Assembly: GCF_024543085.1 (NCBI RefSeq)
Contig: NZ_JANHNZ010000002.1
Coordinates: forward strand, 62,001 to 126,000
Source of the DNA: Granulicatella seriolae
GTDB lineage: Bacteria > Bacillota > Bacilli > Lactobacillales > Aerococcaceae
DNA: 64,000 nt
Direction of reading: 5' to 3'
The notes below the pieces were generated by a model, which made no database searches, had not been told where the DNA came from, and was given only the letters and a program-made list of their open reading frames with translations. Numbering within the stretch: position 1 is the stretch's first letter; each line of letters opens with the position of its first letter. A program made the translations under genes and the position numbers. Positions 44,001 to 53,690 of the stretch are shown one piece after another.

Positions 44001-44897
44001 CTAGTCATCTCCTTGCTTTTGGATAAAATGGTATAAGGCACCTAGCATTCCTGCAGCGTTTTTTTGTTGAGCAAAGCAAATTTGGCTTGTTAAAAACTGT
44101 GGATCTTCAATCTGTTGACGAAGTTCAGCTTCAATCAAAGGCTTTAACATCTCTTCTTGAGCCATAATTCCTCCACCTAACACAATCACTTGTGGATTAA
44201 CCAAATAGATAATTGTGGTCAGTCCTGTAACAAGGTTTTTAACTAGTCTTTGAATGCCCTCTATTGATTGAGCATCTCCCTCTTTCGCTGCCTGAAAAAT
44301 TTGGTAGCCATTCCAAGCACGGTCTCCGCTCAAGCCTTTTACTGCATTTATCTCTTGAACCAAATAAGTAGTTGAAGCGACATCTTGGAATTTCTTACCA
44401 TTGACATTCATATAGCCAATCTCTCCAGCTGTATTGGAATATCCATGCCATAAATGTCCGCCACTCATGATAGCTCCACCAACACCTGTTCCGATAGTTA
44501 AACATACCATTGAGCTGCTCCCTTGGCCAGCTCCCTTCCAAAATTCTCCCAAGCAAGCACAATTCACATCATTTTCAACCTCACATGGAATATGGAAGTG
44601 TTCCTCAACATAAGCCTTAAGTTCCGTTCCTGTATAACCAGGAATTGTATAGCCTGCATATTGAATTCGACCTTGCTCCGTATCTACAACCCCTGCTGTC
44701 GAAATACAAACTCCCGAAATGATATGTTGCATCGATTTGTCTAAGATAATGGAGTGAAGAGTATCTAATATTTCAGTATTTCCAATGGTTTGTTGTGTTG
44801 CCACGTCATTCATAGAGCCAACCATTTGTCCATCTTCAGAAAAAATAGCAAACTTAATACTCGTTCCACCAATATCGATACACAAAAACTCTTTCAT
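44001..44897 (-). CDS. nanK: ROK-family N-acetylmannosamine kinase
   Basis: This 298-residue ROK kinase makes ManNAc-6-phosphate. The ATP motif IDIGGTSIKF is at residues 7-16, the catalytic Asp lies in VENDVNCACLGEFWKG, and GTGVGGAIMSGGHLWHGYSNTAGEIGY follows. The usual zinc-binding CxCGxxGC motif is missing after this point, as in some ROK kinases of nan loci. The ATG at 44897 follows AAGGAG at eight bases. Confidence 0.88.
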   Translation of the reverse strand: MKEFLCIDIGGTSIKFAIFSEDGQMVGSMNDVATQQTIGNTEILDTLHSIILDKSMQHIISGVCISTAGVVDTEQGRIQYAGYTIPGYTGTELKAYVEEHFHIPCEVENDVNCACLGEFWKGAGQGSSSMVCLTIGTGVGGAIMSGGHLWHGYSNTAGEIGYMNVNGKKFQDVASTTYLVQEINAVKGLSGDRAWNGYQIFQAAKEGDAQSIEGIQRLVKNLVTGLTTIIYLVNPQVIVLGGGIMAQEEMLKPLIEAELRQQIEDPQFLTSQICFAQQKNAAGMLGALYHFIQKQGDD

Positions 44898-44923
44898 CTT
44901 CTTCACTCCTTTTACCTGAAGAC

Positions 44924-45790
44924 CTAGACTAAGGTTCTATAAATTTCTTTTGCTCTTTCAATTTGTTCTACTGACGGTTTTTTCATTGGTTCTTTACAGT
45001 ACCCAGCATCTACTCCTTCTTCTTGAAGGATGATTTTAATCGTGTTGTATAGCCCATTTGCTAGAATTGCCTCAATTAAGTCATTGGACTTGCTTTGTTC
45101 TAAGAAGGCTTGGTCTAAATCTCTTTTTTCAACAGCTTCCATGGTTGCCCGAGCTCTCTTGGCATTAACGTTAAAGGTTGAACCAATGGCACCGTCTACA
45201 CCTAATGATAAGGCAGGTAGGAGCATTTCATCAAAGCCAGCATAGATTAGTTTGTCAGGGAAACGAGTTCTCATTCGTTCGAGCAGATAAAAATCAGCTG
45301 CTGTAAATTTGACACCTTTAATCTTTTCGTTTTCAAAAAGCTCTGCAAATTGGTCTACAGATAAAGATACCCCTGTTAAAAATGGGATGGAGTAAATAAT
45401 CATATCTGTTTCTACACCTGCTAAAATGGTGTTGTAGTAGTTTTTCACTTCTTCAAAGTCAAACTTGTAGTAGTATGGGGTTACCGCAGAAATAGTCTTA
45501 TACCCCAAATCAGTTACATACTTGGCCAACTCAACGGCTTCATGGAGGTCATTAGACCCTACTTGAGCAATTAAATCTACCGCTCCATTTGTTTCTTCAA
45601 AGGCTATCTTAAAGATTAGTTTTTTGCTGGCTGTATCTAGTAAAAAGTTTTCCCCTGTAGATCCCCCAACATAAAGTCCATCAACTTGGTTCACATCAAT
45701 GTTAAAACGAATAATTTCTCTTAATCCTTTTTCGTTAATGTACCCCTCTTTATCAAATGATGTAAGTAATGCTGTATACAATTTTTTCAT
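44924..45790 (-). CDS. nanA: N-acetylneuraminate lyase
   Basis: This TIM-barrel aldolase splits sialic acid to ManNAc and pyruvate. The carboxylate-binding GSTGEN is at residues 43-48, the catalytic Tyr133 lies in IIYSIPFLTG, and the Schiff-base Lys161 lies in GVKFTAADFY, all as in the NAL family. 288 residues is standard. It is first in the nanA-nanK-nanR run and has a strong cre match 34 bases upstream. Confidence 0.96.
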   Translation of the reverse strand: MKKLYTALLTSFDKEGYINEKGLREIIRFNIDVNQVDGLYVGGSTGENFLLDTASKKLIFKIAFEETNGAVDLIAQVGSNDLHEAVELAKYVTDLGYKTISAVTPYYYKFDFEEVKNYYNTILAGVETDMIIYSIPFLTGVSLSVDQFAELFENEKIKGVKFTAADFYLLERMRTRFPDKLIYAGFDEMLLPALSLGVDGAIGSTFNVNAKRARATMEAVEKRDLDQAFLEQSKSNDLIEAILANGLYNTIKIILQEEGVDAGYCKEPMKKPSVEQIERAKEIYRTLV

Positions 45791-45823
45791 TTGCCACCTC
45801 TATCTAGATTTATTTGAACAAAA

Positions 45824-45837
45824 TGCTATCGCTTACA
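45824..45837. promoter_or_regulatory. cre (CcpA) site before nanA
   Basis: The minus strand reads TGTAAGCGATAGCA, 13 of 14 to the cre consensus TGWAANCGNTNWCA. It suggests repression of sialic acid use when better sugars are present. Confidence 0.75.
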
Positions 45838-46148
45838 AAAATAGAATAGCATATGAAATTTATTTTTTCAAGTACATTATTAAGAAATTCATTTTCTAAT
45901 TGATTTATCAATAAGGGAGCTTGTCTAAAATACAAAAAAACTCCCTTGAGTGCCAATAAATATTAGATGATTTTTCTAATACTTAAGGACACTACAAGAG
46001 AGGTAGTACTGCCTTTTAAGTCATATTTTATTTTTCCACTATTACGGATTTTATTCATTGAAATTTTTAGCTATCAATATAGCTTACTTATTACCGTTTA
46101 AACAATACAAAACCTAACACTTACTCCAAGATTCGAACACCATCATTC
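45838..46148. other. Intergenic stretch between the nan genes and the AfuABC-like importer
   Basis: AT-rich with no reading frame. AAGGGAG (45913-45919) and CTCCCTT (45941-45947) can pair around a long loop. TATTAG...CTAATA near 45962 can also pair. Either may end the importer transcript; neither is a convincing terminator. Confidence 0.4.
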
Positions 46149-47813
46149 CTACATTGTAATTCGATCGCTCTTTGATACTTTCATAAAAATTAACAGTGAT
46201 ACTACTGTGATTAAGGTCAGAATGGTTGATAAGGCTGCTGCTATACCATAATTTCCTCGCAAGACTTCTGTATATATCGCGATAGTCATTGTTCTTGTCT
46301 TAACGTTATATAATAAAATCGATGTTGATAACTCTGAAATCATGGTAATCCAAGAGAGAATAGCACCCGATACAATACCTGACATCATCATAGGTACAGT
46401 AATTTTTGTAAAGGTATTGATCCGACTGCTTCCCAAGCTTTCTGCCGCCTCATCAATACTTGGCGAAATCTGTTGCAAAGCAGCAACGGATGAACGAATA
46501 GTATAGGGCAATCTACGCACTGACAAGGATACAATCATAATAAAAGCCGTACCAGTAATGGCTAAAAATCCACTTCCTCCGATTCCTGAGTTAAATGCTG
46601 TGATAAACGCAATCCCCATAACCGTTCCAGGTACAATATAAGGAATCATGCTCATGCTATCAATCAAAGAGGTAAACATATTTCGTTTTCGAACAACTAA
46701 ATAAGAAATCACTGTTGCAAAAACAACTACAATAATCAAGGCTAAAAGTGGAATACGAATAGTATTGATTATGGCTGATCCCATTCTGCTGAAAGCTTCT
46801 CTGTAACTATTCATGGAGTAACCAGGTACAAATACCATTCCAGATGTATTTAGGAAAGAAGTATAGATCAGATACAGTTGAGGTAATATAGCCAGAAATA
46901 CAATTCCATAAACGAAAATATAAACACTTGTTTTCTTAAAGGATTTAATTTTCTTAGGTTCAATAGGATGCAGAGAATTCATGCTAAAACTATTTCTTTG
47001 TGCAATATATTTCTGAAACATGAAAATAGTCATGGCAATAATAATCGCAATAATTGCTAAGGCTGATGCAAAAGCAGAATTGCCTCCAACTTCACTGATG
47101 AATTCTGAATAGACCAGAACGGGGAAGGTTCGGTACCCTTCACCAATCAGCATAGGTGTACCAAAATCAGAAAATGCTCTCATAAATACTAATAAAGCAG
47201 CTGCTAATAATGTTGGCGTTAATAGAGGTAGGATAACCTTAAAAATACGATTCAATCCTCGTGACCCCATGCTCTCTGCTGCTTCTAACACAGAGTTATC
47301 AATACTACTCAAAGCACCAGAAACATATAAGAACACTAAAGGAAAGAGTTGTAAGGTAAAGACTAGTACAATTCCAGAAAATCCATAGATATCGATTTGT
47401 GGAAACCCTAATACGTTCACTAAAAATTTTGTTATTAAGCCATTTCTTCCCAGTAATAATATCCAAGAATATGCGCCAACAAAAGGTGCTGACATTGAAG
47501 CAATAATAATCAAAATCTGCAAAACTTTCTTTCCTTTGAATCGAAACATAGTGAAACAATACGCTACAGCTGTTCCCAAAACTAGCGAGGTGATTGTCGC
47601 TGTGATGGACACTTTAAAACTATTTAAAAGTGTATCCAAATAGTAGCTTCTAGAGAAAAATGTTGCAAAATTATCCAATGATAAACTACCATCACTAAAT
47701 AAAGCCTGTCCTAAAATCGTGACAATAGGATAGATTAAAAAGATTAGATAGACTACAAATATAAACAATGAAGCACTTGTCCAGATATTAAATCGTTTGA
47801 ATTTTTGAGCCAT
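46149..47813 (-). CDS. ABC transporter permease, fused two-domain (AfuB/FbpB-like)
   Basis: This 554-residue membrane protein contains two copies of the binding-protein-dependent permease domain, with about twelve hydrophobic segments. The two coupling loops are EAAESMGSRGLNRIFKVILP and EAAESLGSSRINTFTKITVP. Such double permeases serve Fe3+ and sugar-phosphate importers. Neighbouring gene content favours the second. It abuts the ATPase gene with no gap. Confidence 0.88.
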   Translation of the reverse strand: MAQKFKRFNIWTSASLFIFVVYLIFLIYPIVTILGQALFSDGSLSLDNFATFFSRSYYLDTLLNSFKVSITATITSLVLGTAVAYCFTMFRFKGKKVLQILIIIASMSAPFVGAYSWILLLGRNGLITKFLVNVLGFPQIDIYGFSGIVLVFTLQLFPLVFLYVSGALSSIDNSVLEAAESMGSRGLNRIFKVILPLLTPTLLAAALLVFMRAFSDFGTPMLIGEGYRTFPVLVYSEFISEVGGNSAFASALAIIAIIIAMTIFMFQKYIAQRNSFSMNSLHPIEPKKIKSFKKTSVYIFVYGIVFLAILPQLYLIYTSFLNTSGMVFVPGYSMNSYREAFSRMGSAIINTIRIPLLALIIVVVFATVISYLVVRKRNMFTSLIDSMSMIPYIVPGTVMGIAFITAFNSGIGGSGFLAITGTAFIMIVSLSVRRLPYTIRSSVAALQQISPSIDEAAESLGSSRINTFTKITVPMMMSGIVSGAILSWITMISELSTSILLYNVKTRTMTIAIYTEVLRGNYGIAAALSTILTLITVVSLLIFMKVSKSDRITM

Positions 47814-48893
47814 CTAATCCACCCCCAGCAAATTTTGCTTCCCATCAGCGGTAAACACATTAATTTTCTGGGTATTTATCGTTAGTTTGACCGTATCTCC
47901 TGATTTCAAGTCCTCTCCAAAGGTAGATTCCTCACTCACTTGAATGCGATCTGCGAAAGGAATTGACATAAAGTACTCTGTATTTAATCCTAAATAGACA
48001 CTATCTATGATTGTAGCTTCAATTTCTCCTTCGTCACTTCGAATAAATTCTTCAGGCCTGATGCTTACTCTGATATCCTGCTCTGATAATGTATCTAGTT
48101 GTGGAAATGGAAGCTCATAGCCATTGCTGAATTGAATCACCGCACGATCTTGACGTTTTATTAGTTTGGCATTGATTAAATTGGTCCGTCCAATAAAAGT
48201 AGCTACAAATTCATTGCTAGGTCTATGATACAATTCTTTTGGTTTACCTATCTGTTGGATTTCACCTAAATTCATAACCGCAATTTGGTCTGAAATTGCC
48301 ATAGCTTCTTCTTGATCATGAGTAACATACACTGTTGTAATTCCAACTTCACGCTGAATTTCTCGAATAGCTTGTCGCATATCTAACCGCAATTTGGCAT
48401 CAAGATTACTTAATGGTTCGTCCATCAGTAACACATCAGGATTAATGGCCAAGGCTCTTGCCAGTGCTACCCGTTGCTGTTGTCCACCACTTAATTTATC
48501 TGGCTTTCTATCCTTAAATTGACTGATCTGCATCAACTCTAAAAACTTGTCTGTTTGTCTCTCGATCTCATCCTTTGGTAGTTTTCTTTGCTTTAACCCA
48601 AAGGCAACATTTTCACTCACTGTCAAATGGGGAAATATGGCATAGTTTTGAAAAACCATACCAATATTTCTTCTACTAGGATCCATATCGTTGATACGTT
48701 CAGATCCAAAATAGAAATCGCCACCTTCAATAGAATTAAAACCTGCAATCATTCTAAGCAAGGTTGTTTTCCCGCACCCTGATGGTCCTAGCAAGGTAAA
48801 TAAAGAACCATCAGGAATTGTTACATTCAAATTCTCAATAACAGGAGTATCATTATATATCTTTTTAGCATTTCTAATACTAATCTCACTCAT
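47814..48893 (-). CDS. ABC transporter ATP-binding protein (FbpC/AfuC/PotA-like)
   Basis: This 359-residue ATPase has Walker A GPSGCGKTT, signature LSGGQQQR, Walker B LLMDEPLSNLD and a C-terminal TOBE regulatory domain from about residue 240. This group powers Fe3+, polyamine, phosphonate and sugar-phosphate importers, so the substrate must come from context. It lies between the binding lipoprotein and the double permease. Confidence 0.9.
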   Translation of the reverse strand: MSEISIRNAKKIYNDTPVIENLNVTIPDGSLFTLLGPSGCGKTTLLRMIAGFNSIEGGDFYFGSERINDMDPSRRNIGMVFQNYAIFPHLTVSENVAFGLKQRKLPKDEIERQTDKFLELMQISQFKDRKPDKLSGGQQQRVALARALAINPDVLLMDEPLSNLDAKLRLDMRQAIREIQREVGITTVYVTHDQEEAMAISDQIAVMNLGEIQQIGKPKELYHRPSNEFVATFIGRTNLINAKLIKRQDRAVIQFSNGYELPFPQLDTLSEQDIRVSIRPEEFIRSDEGEIEATIIDSVYLGLNTEYFMSIPFADRIQVSEESTFGEDLKSGDTVKLTINTQKINVFTADGKQNLLGVD

Positions 48894-48905
48894 ACTATTT
48901 TCCTC

Positions 48906-49949
48906 CTAGTTAGATTGACTATTGATAAAAATTTCATTGTAACGTTTCACAATATCATTTTTATGTTCAATAACATAGTCATAATCTTCTACGATGACCT
49001 TAATATCAGAGATATTTTTCATGTTCTCACTAGTAGTTGCGTCTGCTCTTACAGGTCGATTGGTAGTCATAGTTCCCAATGTATCTTGAACTTCTTTGGA
49101 AATAATGAAATCAATGAATTTCTTAGCATTTTCACTATTAGGTGCATCTTTTATGATTGCAGCACTAGCAGGTAGAAATACAGTACCCTCTTCAGGATAG
49201 ATAATTTCAATATTAGCTCCATCATTTAATAATTTAACAGTTGGGTCTTCATATGATAATCCAACAGCCATCTCTCCATCAGCAACTGCTTTATAGACAT
49301 TTGAAGAACTTGATGAAATTTTACCATTGATTAAGCCAAATAATTTTTGAACGTAAGTCCAAGCTGCTTCGTTATCGTAACCACCATTGGCCAATAGTAT
49401 ATTAGTCAATTGAGAGAAGGCACTGGAAGAATTGGCAGGATCTGCTGTTGCTATCTTCCCTTTCAATTCATCATTGATTAAATCTTGATACCCTTTAATA
49501 TTCATTCCTTTAGTCAAATCTTTATTCACAATGATGACACTACCATCTAACGTATAAGGTGTAGAGTAACCAGTTGTGTTTCTGTATTCTTCTTGAACAT
49601 TATCATTTTCAGTCGAAATATACTCTTGGAAAAGGTCGGCATTTTGTGCGTATTGCGTGTATGAGCCTCCAAAAATAATATCTGCTACAGGTGCTGATGA
49701 TTCACTTTCGATTTTCTTAAATAATTCACCTGTTCCTGCTTGGATTAGATCAACCTTAATACCATACTTTTCCTCAAATGCTGGAATTGTTGCATTAATC
49801 AAACCTTCCGAATTCGGTGAATAAATAACCAATCGATCACTTGTTGGATTTCCTTCACTCGTTTGAGAATTTTGATTAGGATTAGAGCATGCTGCCAACA
49901 TTAGTACCGAGAAACTAGCCATAACTGTTTTTATTAATTTATTTTTCAT
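48906..49949 (-). CDS. Substrate-binding lipoprotein, AfuA/HptA-like (probable sugar phosphate)
   Basis: This 347-residue lipoprotein has a lipobox MLAAC with Cys at residue 21. The mature part begins RLVIYSPNSEGL (39-50) and has ADIIFGGSYTQ and TADPANSSSAF. Fe3+-binding FbpA proteins have a His near the N-terminus and a Tyr-Tyr pair; here the corresponding places show Asn/Ser and a single Tyr in VGLSYEDP. AfuA from Actinobacillus and HptA from Staphylococcus bind hexose phosphates. The adjacent YesMN/HptSR-like regulators fit that reading. Confidence 0.75.
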   Translation of the reverse strand: MKNKLIKTVMASFSVLMLAACSNPNQNSQTSEGNPTSDRLVIYSPNSEGLINATIPAFEEKYGIKVDLIQAGTGELFKKIESESSAPVADIIFGGSYTQYAQNADLFQEYISTENDNVQEEYRNTTGYSTPYTLDGSVIIVNKDLTKGMNIKGYQDLINDELKGKIATADPANSSSAFSQLTNILLANGGYDNEAAWTYVQKLFGLINGKISSSSSNVYKAVADGEMAVGLSYEDPTVKLLNDGANIEIIYPEEGTVFLPASAAIIKDAPNSENAKKFIDFIISKEVQDTLGTMTTNRPVRADATTSENMKNISDIKVIVEDYDYVIEHKNDIVKRYNEIFINSQSN

Positions 49950-50022
49950 CTTCCATAACTCCCTATCTTTTTGATAGTTTCATTGTAATCCATGAAAGCG
50001 ATTAATAAACTAGACTATTCTC

Positions 50023-50775
50023 TTAATTTTGAGTAATTTTCTCTTTAAACTCTGAAATGGTGTAGTGTGTATACTTGCGAAACACTTTACTAAAATAATT
50101 ATAATCAGTGAACCCTACTTCATTGGCAATTTCATACACTCGTAGATTAGAGTCTTTTAGCAATAATATCATGGCTTGTTTGACCCTAAATCGATTAATA
50201 TAGTCTGTAAGAGTTATCCCCAATTCATCTTTGATCTTTTTATAAAGGTTACTTTCACTAATGCCAAATTGATTGGCAATGGTAGGAATACTAATGGGTT
50301 CATGATAATGCTGATGAATGAATTGTATGACATCGGATATCACTAGGTCTGTTGACTTATTATATTGAATCTCTAAGTGGGGAAACTCTTCAAAAATATC
50401 GGGTTGATTAGGTATATCAAGACAAGCTCGATAGATACTTTCCCTTAAATCATTCTCATCAATCGGTTTTGATATAAAATCCATTACACCATATCTCATC
50501 GCTTTTTTAGCATTAGCAAAGTCATCATAACCCGATAAGATGATTTTTTTATAGTCTATATCTTGAGTTAATTCAAACATCTCAAATCCTGTTAGTTTTG
50601 GCATATTGATATCGCTAATAACAATATCTGGCTTTAGAGCTCGAATTAAGGCTGCACCTTGTTCACCATCTTCAGCCTCGCCAACTACAACAATATTCAT
50701 TCCTCGATAATCAATACCATGAGCAACATAATTCCTAATGAGATGCTCATCTTCAACAACCACTAACTTATACAT
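50023..50775 (-). CDS. Response regulator with AraC-type DNA-binding domain
   Basis: This 250-residue YesN/HptR-type regulator has a receiver domain (about 1-120) with the phosphorylated Asp55 in DIVISDINMP and the conserved Lys in FISKPID. The C-terminal AraC helix-turn-helix (150-250) has GISESNLYKKIKDEL and IANEVGFTDYNYFSKVFRKY. It follows its kinase gene by two bases and probably controls the importer encoded next. Confidence 0.9.
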   Translation of the reverse strand: MYKLVVVEDEHLIRNYVAHGIDYRGMNIVVVGEAEDGEQGAALIRALKPDIVISDINMPKLTGFEMFELTQDIDYKKIILSGYDDFANAKKAMRYGVMDFISKPIDENDLRESIYRACLDIPNQPDIFEEFPHLEIQYNKSTDLVISDVIQFIHQHYHEPISIPTIANQFGISESNLYKKIKDELGITLTDYINRFRVKQAMILLLKDSNLRVYEIANEVGFTDYNYFSKVFRKYTHYTISEFKEKITQN

Positions 50776-50777
50776 AA

Positions 50778-52403
50778 CTACCCCTCCTCTACAACAAAAC
50801 GAATACTACTAGTCTCACCCTGTCTACCAAATTCAATTGTTACTTGCTTAAAAACAGATTCCATTCTCCTAAAACTATTAATAATGCCGTGCTCAGTATT
50901 TTGAGTTCTTAAATAGTGTTGAATATTGTCAATAAATTCATCATCAAATCCCGGTCCATTATCCCCAATTTCAAAGATTATTTGATGGGATTGTCTAAAA
51001 ACTCGAATACTAAGCGTCAAGTCACTTCTCATTTTCATGCCGTATTTTAGTGAGTTCTCAATCAGTGGTAATAAGTTTAATCGGGGTATAATTAGATTTT
51101 CAAGGGATTCTTCAACATAGATTGAATAAGTAAATTTATCAAATCGAATTTGATTGACCTCTAGATAGTCTTTGATTATTTCCATATCTTCACACAGTCT
51201 TGCTGTAGCCATATCCTGGTTAATGCTATAACGAAGTACACGATTCAATGCCAGTATTAAATATTCTGCTTTCTTAGGATTGATATGCACCAATATCTTT
51301 ACTGCCTCTAAGGAATTATATAAAAAATGTGGATTAAACTGAGCCTCTAACATTTTTCTCTCAGCTATTACTTTTTCTTCTTCTAAACGAACCATTGTCT
51401 TATAAATCGACTCTACCGTATCCATCATCATATTAATTCTAGTTGCTAAATAGGCAAATTCATCTGCCCCGGATTGATCAAGTCGAGTTTTATATCCTTT
51501 AATAACCAACTCCGTCTCATGAACTAATATGCCGACAGAAGAGCTGCTTAATTGAGCAATATTCCTTGATAAAAGAGTAAAGTGAATCAATAACACTACA
51601 GCAATAAAAAACAAAGCTACTCCCATAAATATGACTAGCGTCAACCAATTAATAATGATGACATTAGCATGTAAGGTTAATTTTGGAGTTAATTCTCTCG
51701 ACATGGTCACATAAATATCTCCATTACGAACCATAATAAATTGTTGAAAATCATCCTGATTAAACTTCATCAGACTTCCTTTTAATTCAGTATCACCCGT
51801 ATAGGCGTAGACATTATCAAACTCATCTACAATTGCATATTTAGTGGCTTCCAATTTAAGGTTTGCCACAAAATCATTCCCATTAATTAGTAAAAAACTA
51901 TGTCCTAAAGCTTGATTATTTTCCACAATAGGTCTGGATAATAACAAATATGCGTAGGTATTCTGTCCACGAAAAATTCTCATGCTCGGTGCAGTTGGTG
52001 AATTTTCAATAACAGCCCTAAAATAATTTATATTCATTGTCGTCTCTTGTGCATTGCTATCAGAGGAAAAAACTAAATCATTTTGGTCATCTAATAACAG
52101 CAAAGTAGCTCTTGGTGTTAATTGATTATTCGTTTCATAAAATGCACTATATAATTGTCTAGTATTTTTATCTTGCATATAAGTGGGGATAATATCGGCA
52201 TTCAACTCATCAAGCACTTGAAACCCTTCATCATATAATTGTTGAAATTCATCTTCAATTAAATTCATATCTTTCTGAAGTTGATAATATTTTGTAGAGA
52301 ACAATAACACTAGCACCAGAACAAAAAAGATACTAATAATCATAACTGTTGACCATTTGAAACTTTTGAATATCTCCTTGATTAATTTTTGCTTAAATGT
52401 CAT
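50778..52403 (-). CDS. Sensor histidine kinase (YesM/HptS type)
   Basis: This 541-residue membrane sensor has transmembrane helices near residues 15-37 and 250-275 flanking an extracellular domain, then HAMP, a His_kinase (LytS/YesM) domain with FNPHFLYNSLEAV, and an ATPase domain with ENSLKYGM and GDNGPGFD. I choose the ATG at 52403 because GGAG lies seven bases before it; the upstream ATG lacks a ribosome binding site. It probably senses an external sugar phosphate. Confidence 0.88.
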   Translation of the reverse strand: MTFKQKLIKEIFKSFKWSTVMIISIFFVLVLVLLFSTKYYQLQKDMNLIEDEFQQLYDEGFQVLDELNADIIPTYMQDKNTRQLYSAFYETNNQLTPRATLLLLDDQNDLVFSSDSNAQETTMNINYFRAVIENSPTAPSMRIFRGQNTYAYLLLSRPIVENNQALGHSFLLINGNDFVANLKLEATKYAIVDEFDNVYAYTGDTELKGSLMKFNQDDFQQFIMVRNGDIYVTMSRELTPKLTLHANVIIINWLTLVIFMGVALFFIAVVLLIHFTLLSRNIAQLSSSSVGILVHETELVIKGYKTRLDQSGADEFAYLATRINMMMDTVESIYKTMVRLEEEKVIAERKMLEAQFNPHFLYNSLEAVKILVHINPKKAEYLILALNRVLRYSINQDMATARLCEDMEIIKDYLEVNQIRFDKFTYSIYVEESLENLIIPRLNLLPLIENSLKYGMKMRSDLTLSIRVFRQSHQIIFEIGDNGPGFDDEFIDNIQHYLRTQNTEHGIINSFRRMESVFKQVTIEFGRQGETSSIRFVVEEG

Positions 52404-52474
52404 ATCTTTTCTCCAATTCATGTAAGTTATTATCCATCAATCATCACTTTTACATCAGTAATCTATGTCACTAG

Positions 52475-52523
52475 AAGAACATCGTCTAGGATGAAAATTA
52501 ATTCCATCTTAGACGATGTTCTT
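52475..52523. promoter_or_regulatory. Strong isolated hairpin upstream of the histidine kinase
   Basis: AAGAACATCGTCTA (52475-52488) is perfectly inverted at 52510-52523. Four more pairs and one wobble extend the stem to 19 bases around an 11-base loop. No T run follows on either strand, so it is not a normal terminator. It may be an operator or a structured leader of the sensor gene, or an end of the thioesterase transcript. Confidence 0.5.
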
Positions 52524-52710
52524 GAGACTTGCAAGATAAACCATTATTGATGCACTACTTCGTTTTGTTACTACCTCTTAAACTTCATATAGTAATTCTT
52601 TATATTTGAAATTATCCTGATGATTCGACAACTAGGAAATTCTTAGAAATTGGTGATACTTATATTGGCCATACTATCTAATAACATGTATTTTCAGCTC
52701 ACAAAAAAAG

Positions 52711-52874
52711 AGACTCCAACTCATCTTTCGGGCATAGAATTGTTCAGCATAGCTGACGCACAGTGGTTATTTTGGCTTTAGCCGATGTACAACAACCCAC
52801 GTAGACAGCCAGTCGTGAGACCAAGGTTCACGGCACTGCCATCGTTCTTATTTCCGAAAGATATGTTGGAGTCT
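52711..52874. repeat. Type B element (B7), downstream of the thioesterase gene
   Basis: The arms AGACTCCAACTCATCTTTCG (52711-52730) and their inverse at 52855-52874 match at 18 of 20. The core is diverged (TTGGCTTTAGCCGATG, GTGAGACCAAGGTTCAC) but keeps the order of the branches. Confidence 0.82.
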
Positions 52875-52932
52875 TGACTAGCTTAAACACAAGGAAGCTT
52901 TTTACCTAATTTCCTATATAGACAGCTATTGC

Positions 52933-53679
52933 TTAAGACAACTTCTCCCATTTAGCATTCATCTGACAGAAGCGTTGCTCAGCATCTTTTATGGTGTGGC
53001 TGGTTTCCACTAAGCCAGTCGCATCCTCACTACTTACTTCAGCCAAACTGGTTACCTGACTTCCTGGTCTAACTTCTTTTTCATATTTAACGGTTAGACG
53101 CATTAGGCGATGCTTTTGTAGAAAGTCCATCCCTAGTGTATCAAGTACCCAATCAAAGTAGCGCGTATTGTTAACATGACCATTATAATCAATATCCAAG
53201 ACTCGTACGGAGTAATCTTTTTCCATTTGTGGCTCTTGGATTTCTCTTAGCTTAGTTGAACGTCTAATTTCTTTTGAATCACCAATGCCATAACAATTCA
53301 AAACTTCTAAATCTACCGGAACCATCTTGCGTTTTGACAAATCAATCATTGAAAAAGTCGCAATAGTTTCTGCAATCTTTTCTTCATTTTCATCAAAAAT
53401 AGTGTATCTACGATAGGTAAAGAACTTGTTGTAACTCAAGGGTTCTGTTTCGATGGTGATGACCTCTTCGTATTTAGGAAAGCGAATGATATCAATCTGG
53501 TTTTGAATGATAACCCAAGCCAGACCTTTTGTTTCATGGACATTAGGAATTCCTAGAATGCGTTCTTGTTCTCTGGAAGCAATCATGGTCATGGCAATTA
53601 ACATGGGTAAACTAGCCCTTCCTGAAAAATCACATTCGTAAGCTAGAACTTTATGAGTGATGTGAAAAACATTAGACAT
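52933..53679 (-). CDS. Acyl-ACP thioesterase
   Basis: This 248-residue double hot-dog protein releases fatty acids from acyl carrier protein. The catalytic-region motif DIDYNGHVNNTRYFDWV matches the Asn/His site of FatA/FatB-like bacterial thioesterases, and REQERILGIPN is family-typical. It follows the FetB-like gene by 11 bases. Free fatty acid production can alter membrane composition; its exact chain length cannot be told. Confidence 0.9.
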   Translation of the reverse strand: MSNVFHITHKVLAYECDFSGRASLPMLIAMTMIASREQERILGIPNVHETKGLAWVIIQNQIDIIRFPKYEEVITIETEPLSYNKFFTYRRYTIFDENEEKIAETIATFSMIDLSKRKMVPVDLEVLNCYGIGDSKEIRRSTKLREIQEPQMEKDYSVRVLDIDYNGHVNNTRYFDWVLDTLGMDFLQKHRLMRLTVKYEKEVRPGSQVTSLAEVSSEDATGLVETSHTIKDAEQRFCQMNAKWEKLS

Positions 53680-53690
53680 ATAACCCCTCC

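Noticed and set aside
46149-49949. Fe3+ ABC transporter
   Set aside because: The ATPase and double permease fit an iron system, but the binding protein lacks the expected iron ligands and the regulators are of the sugar-phosphate sensing type.
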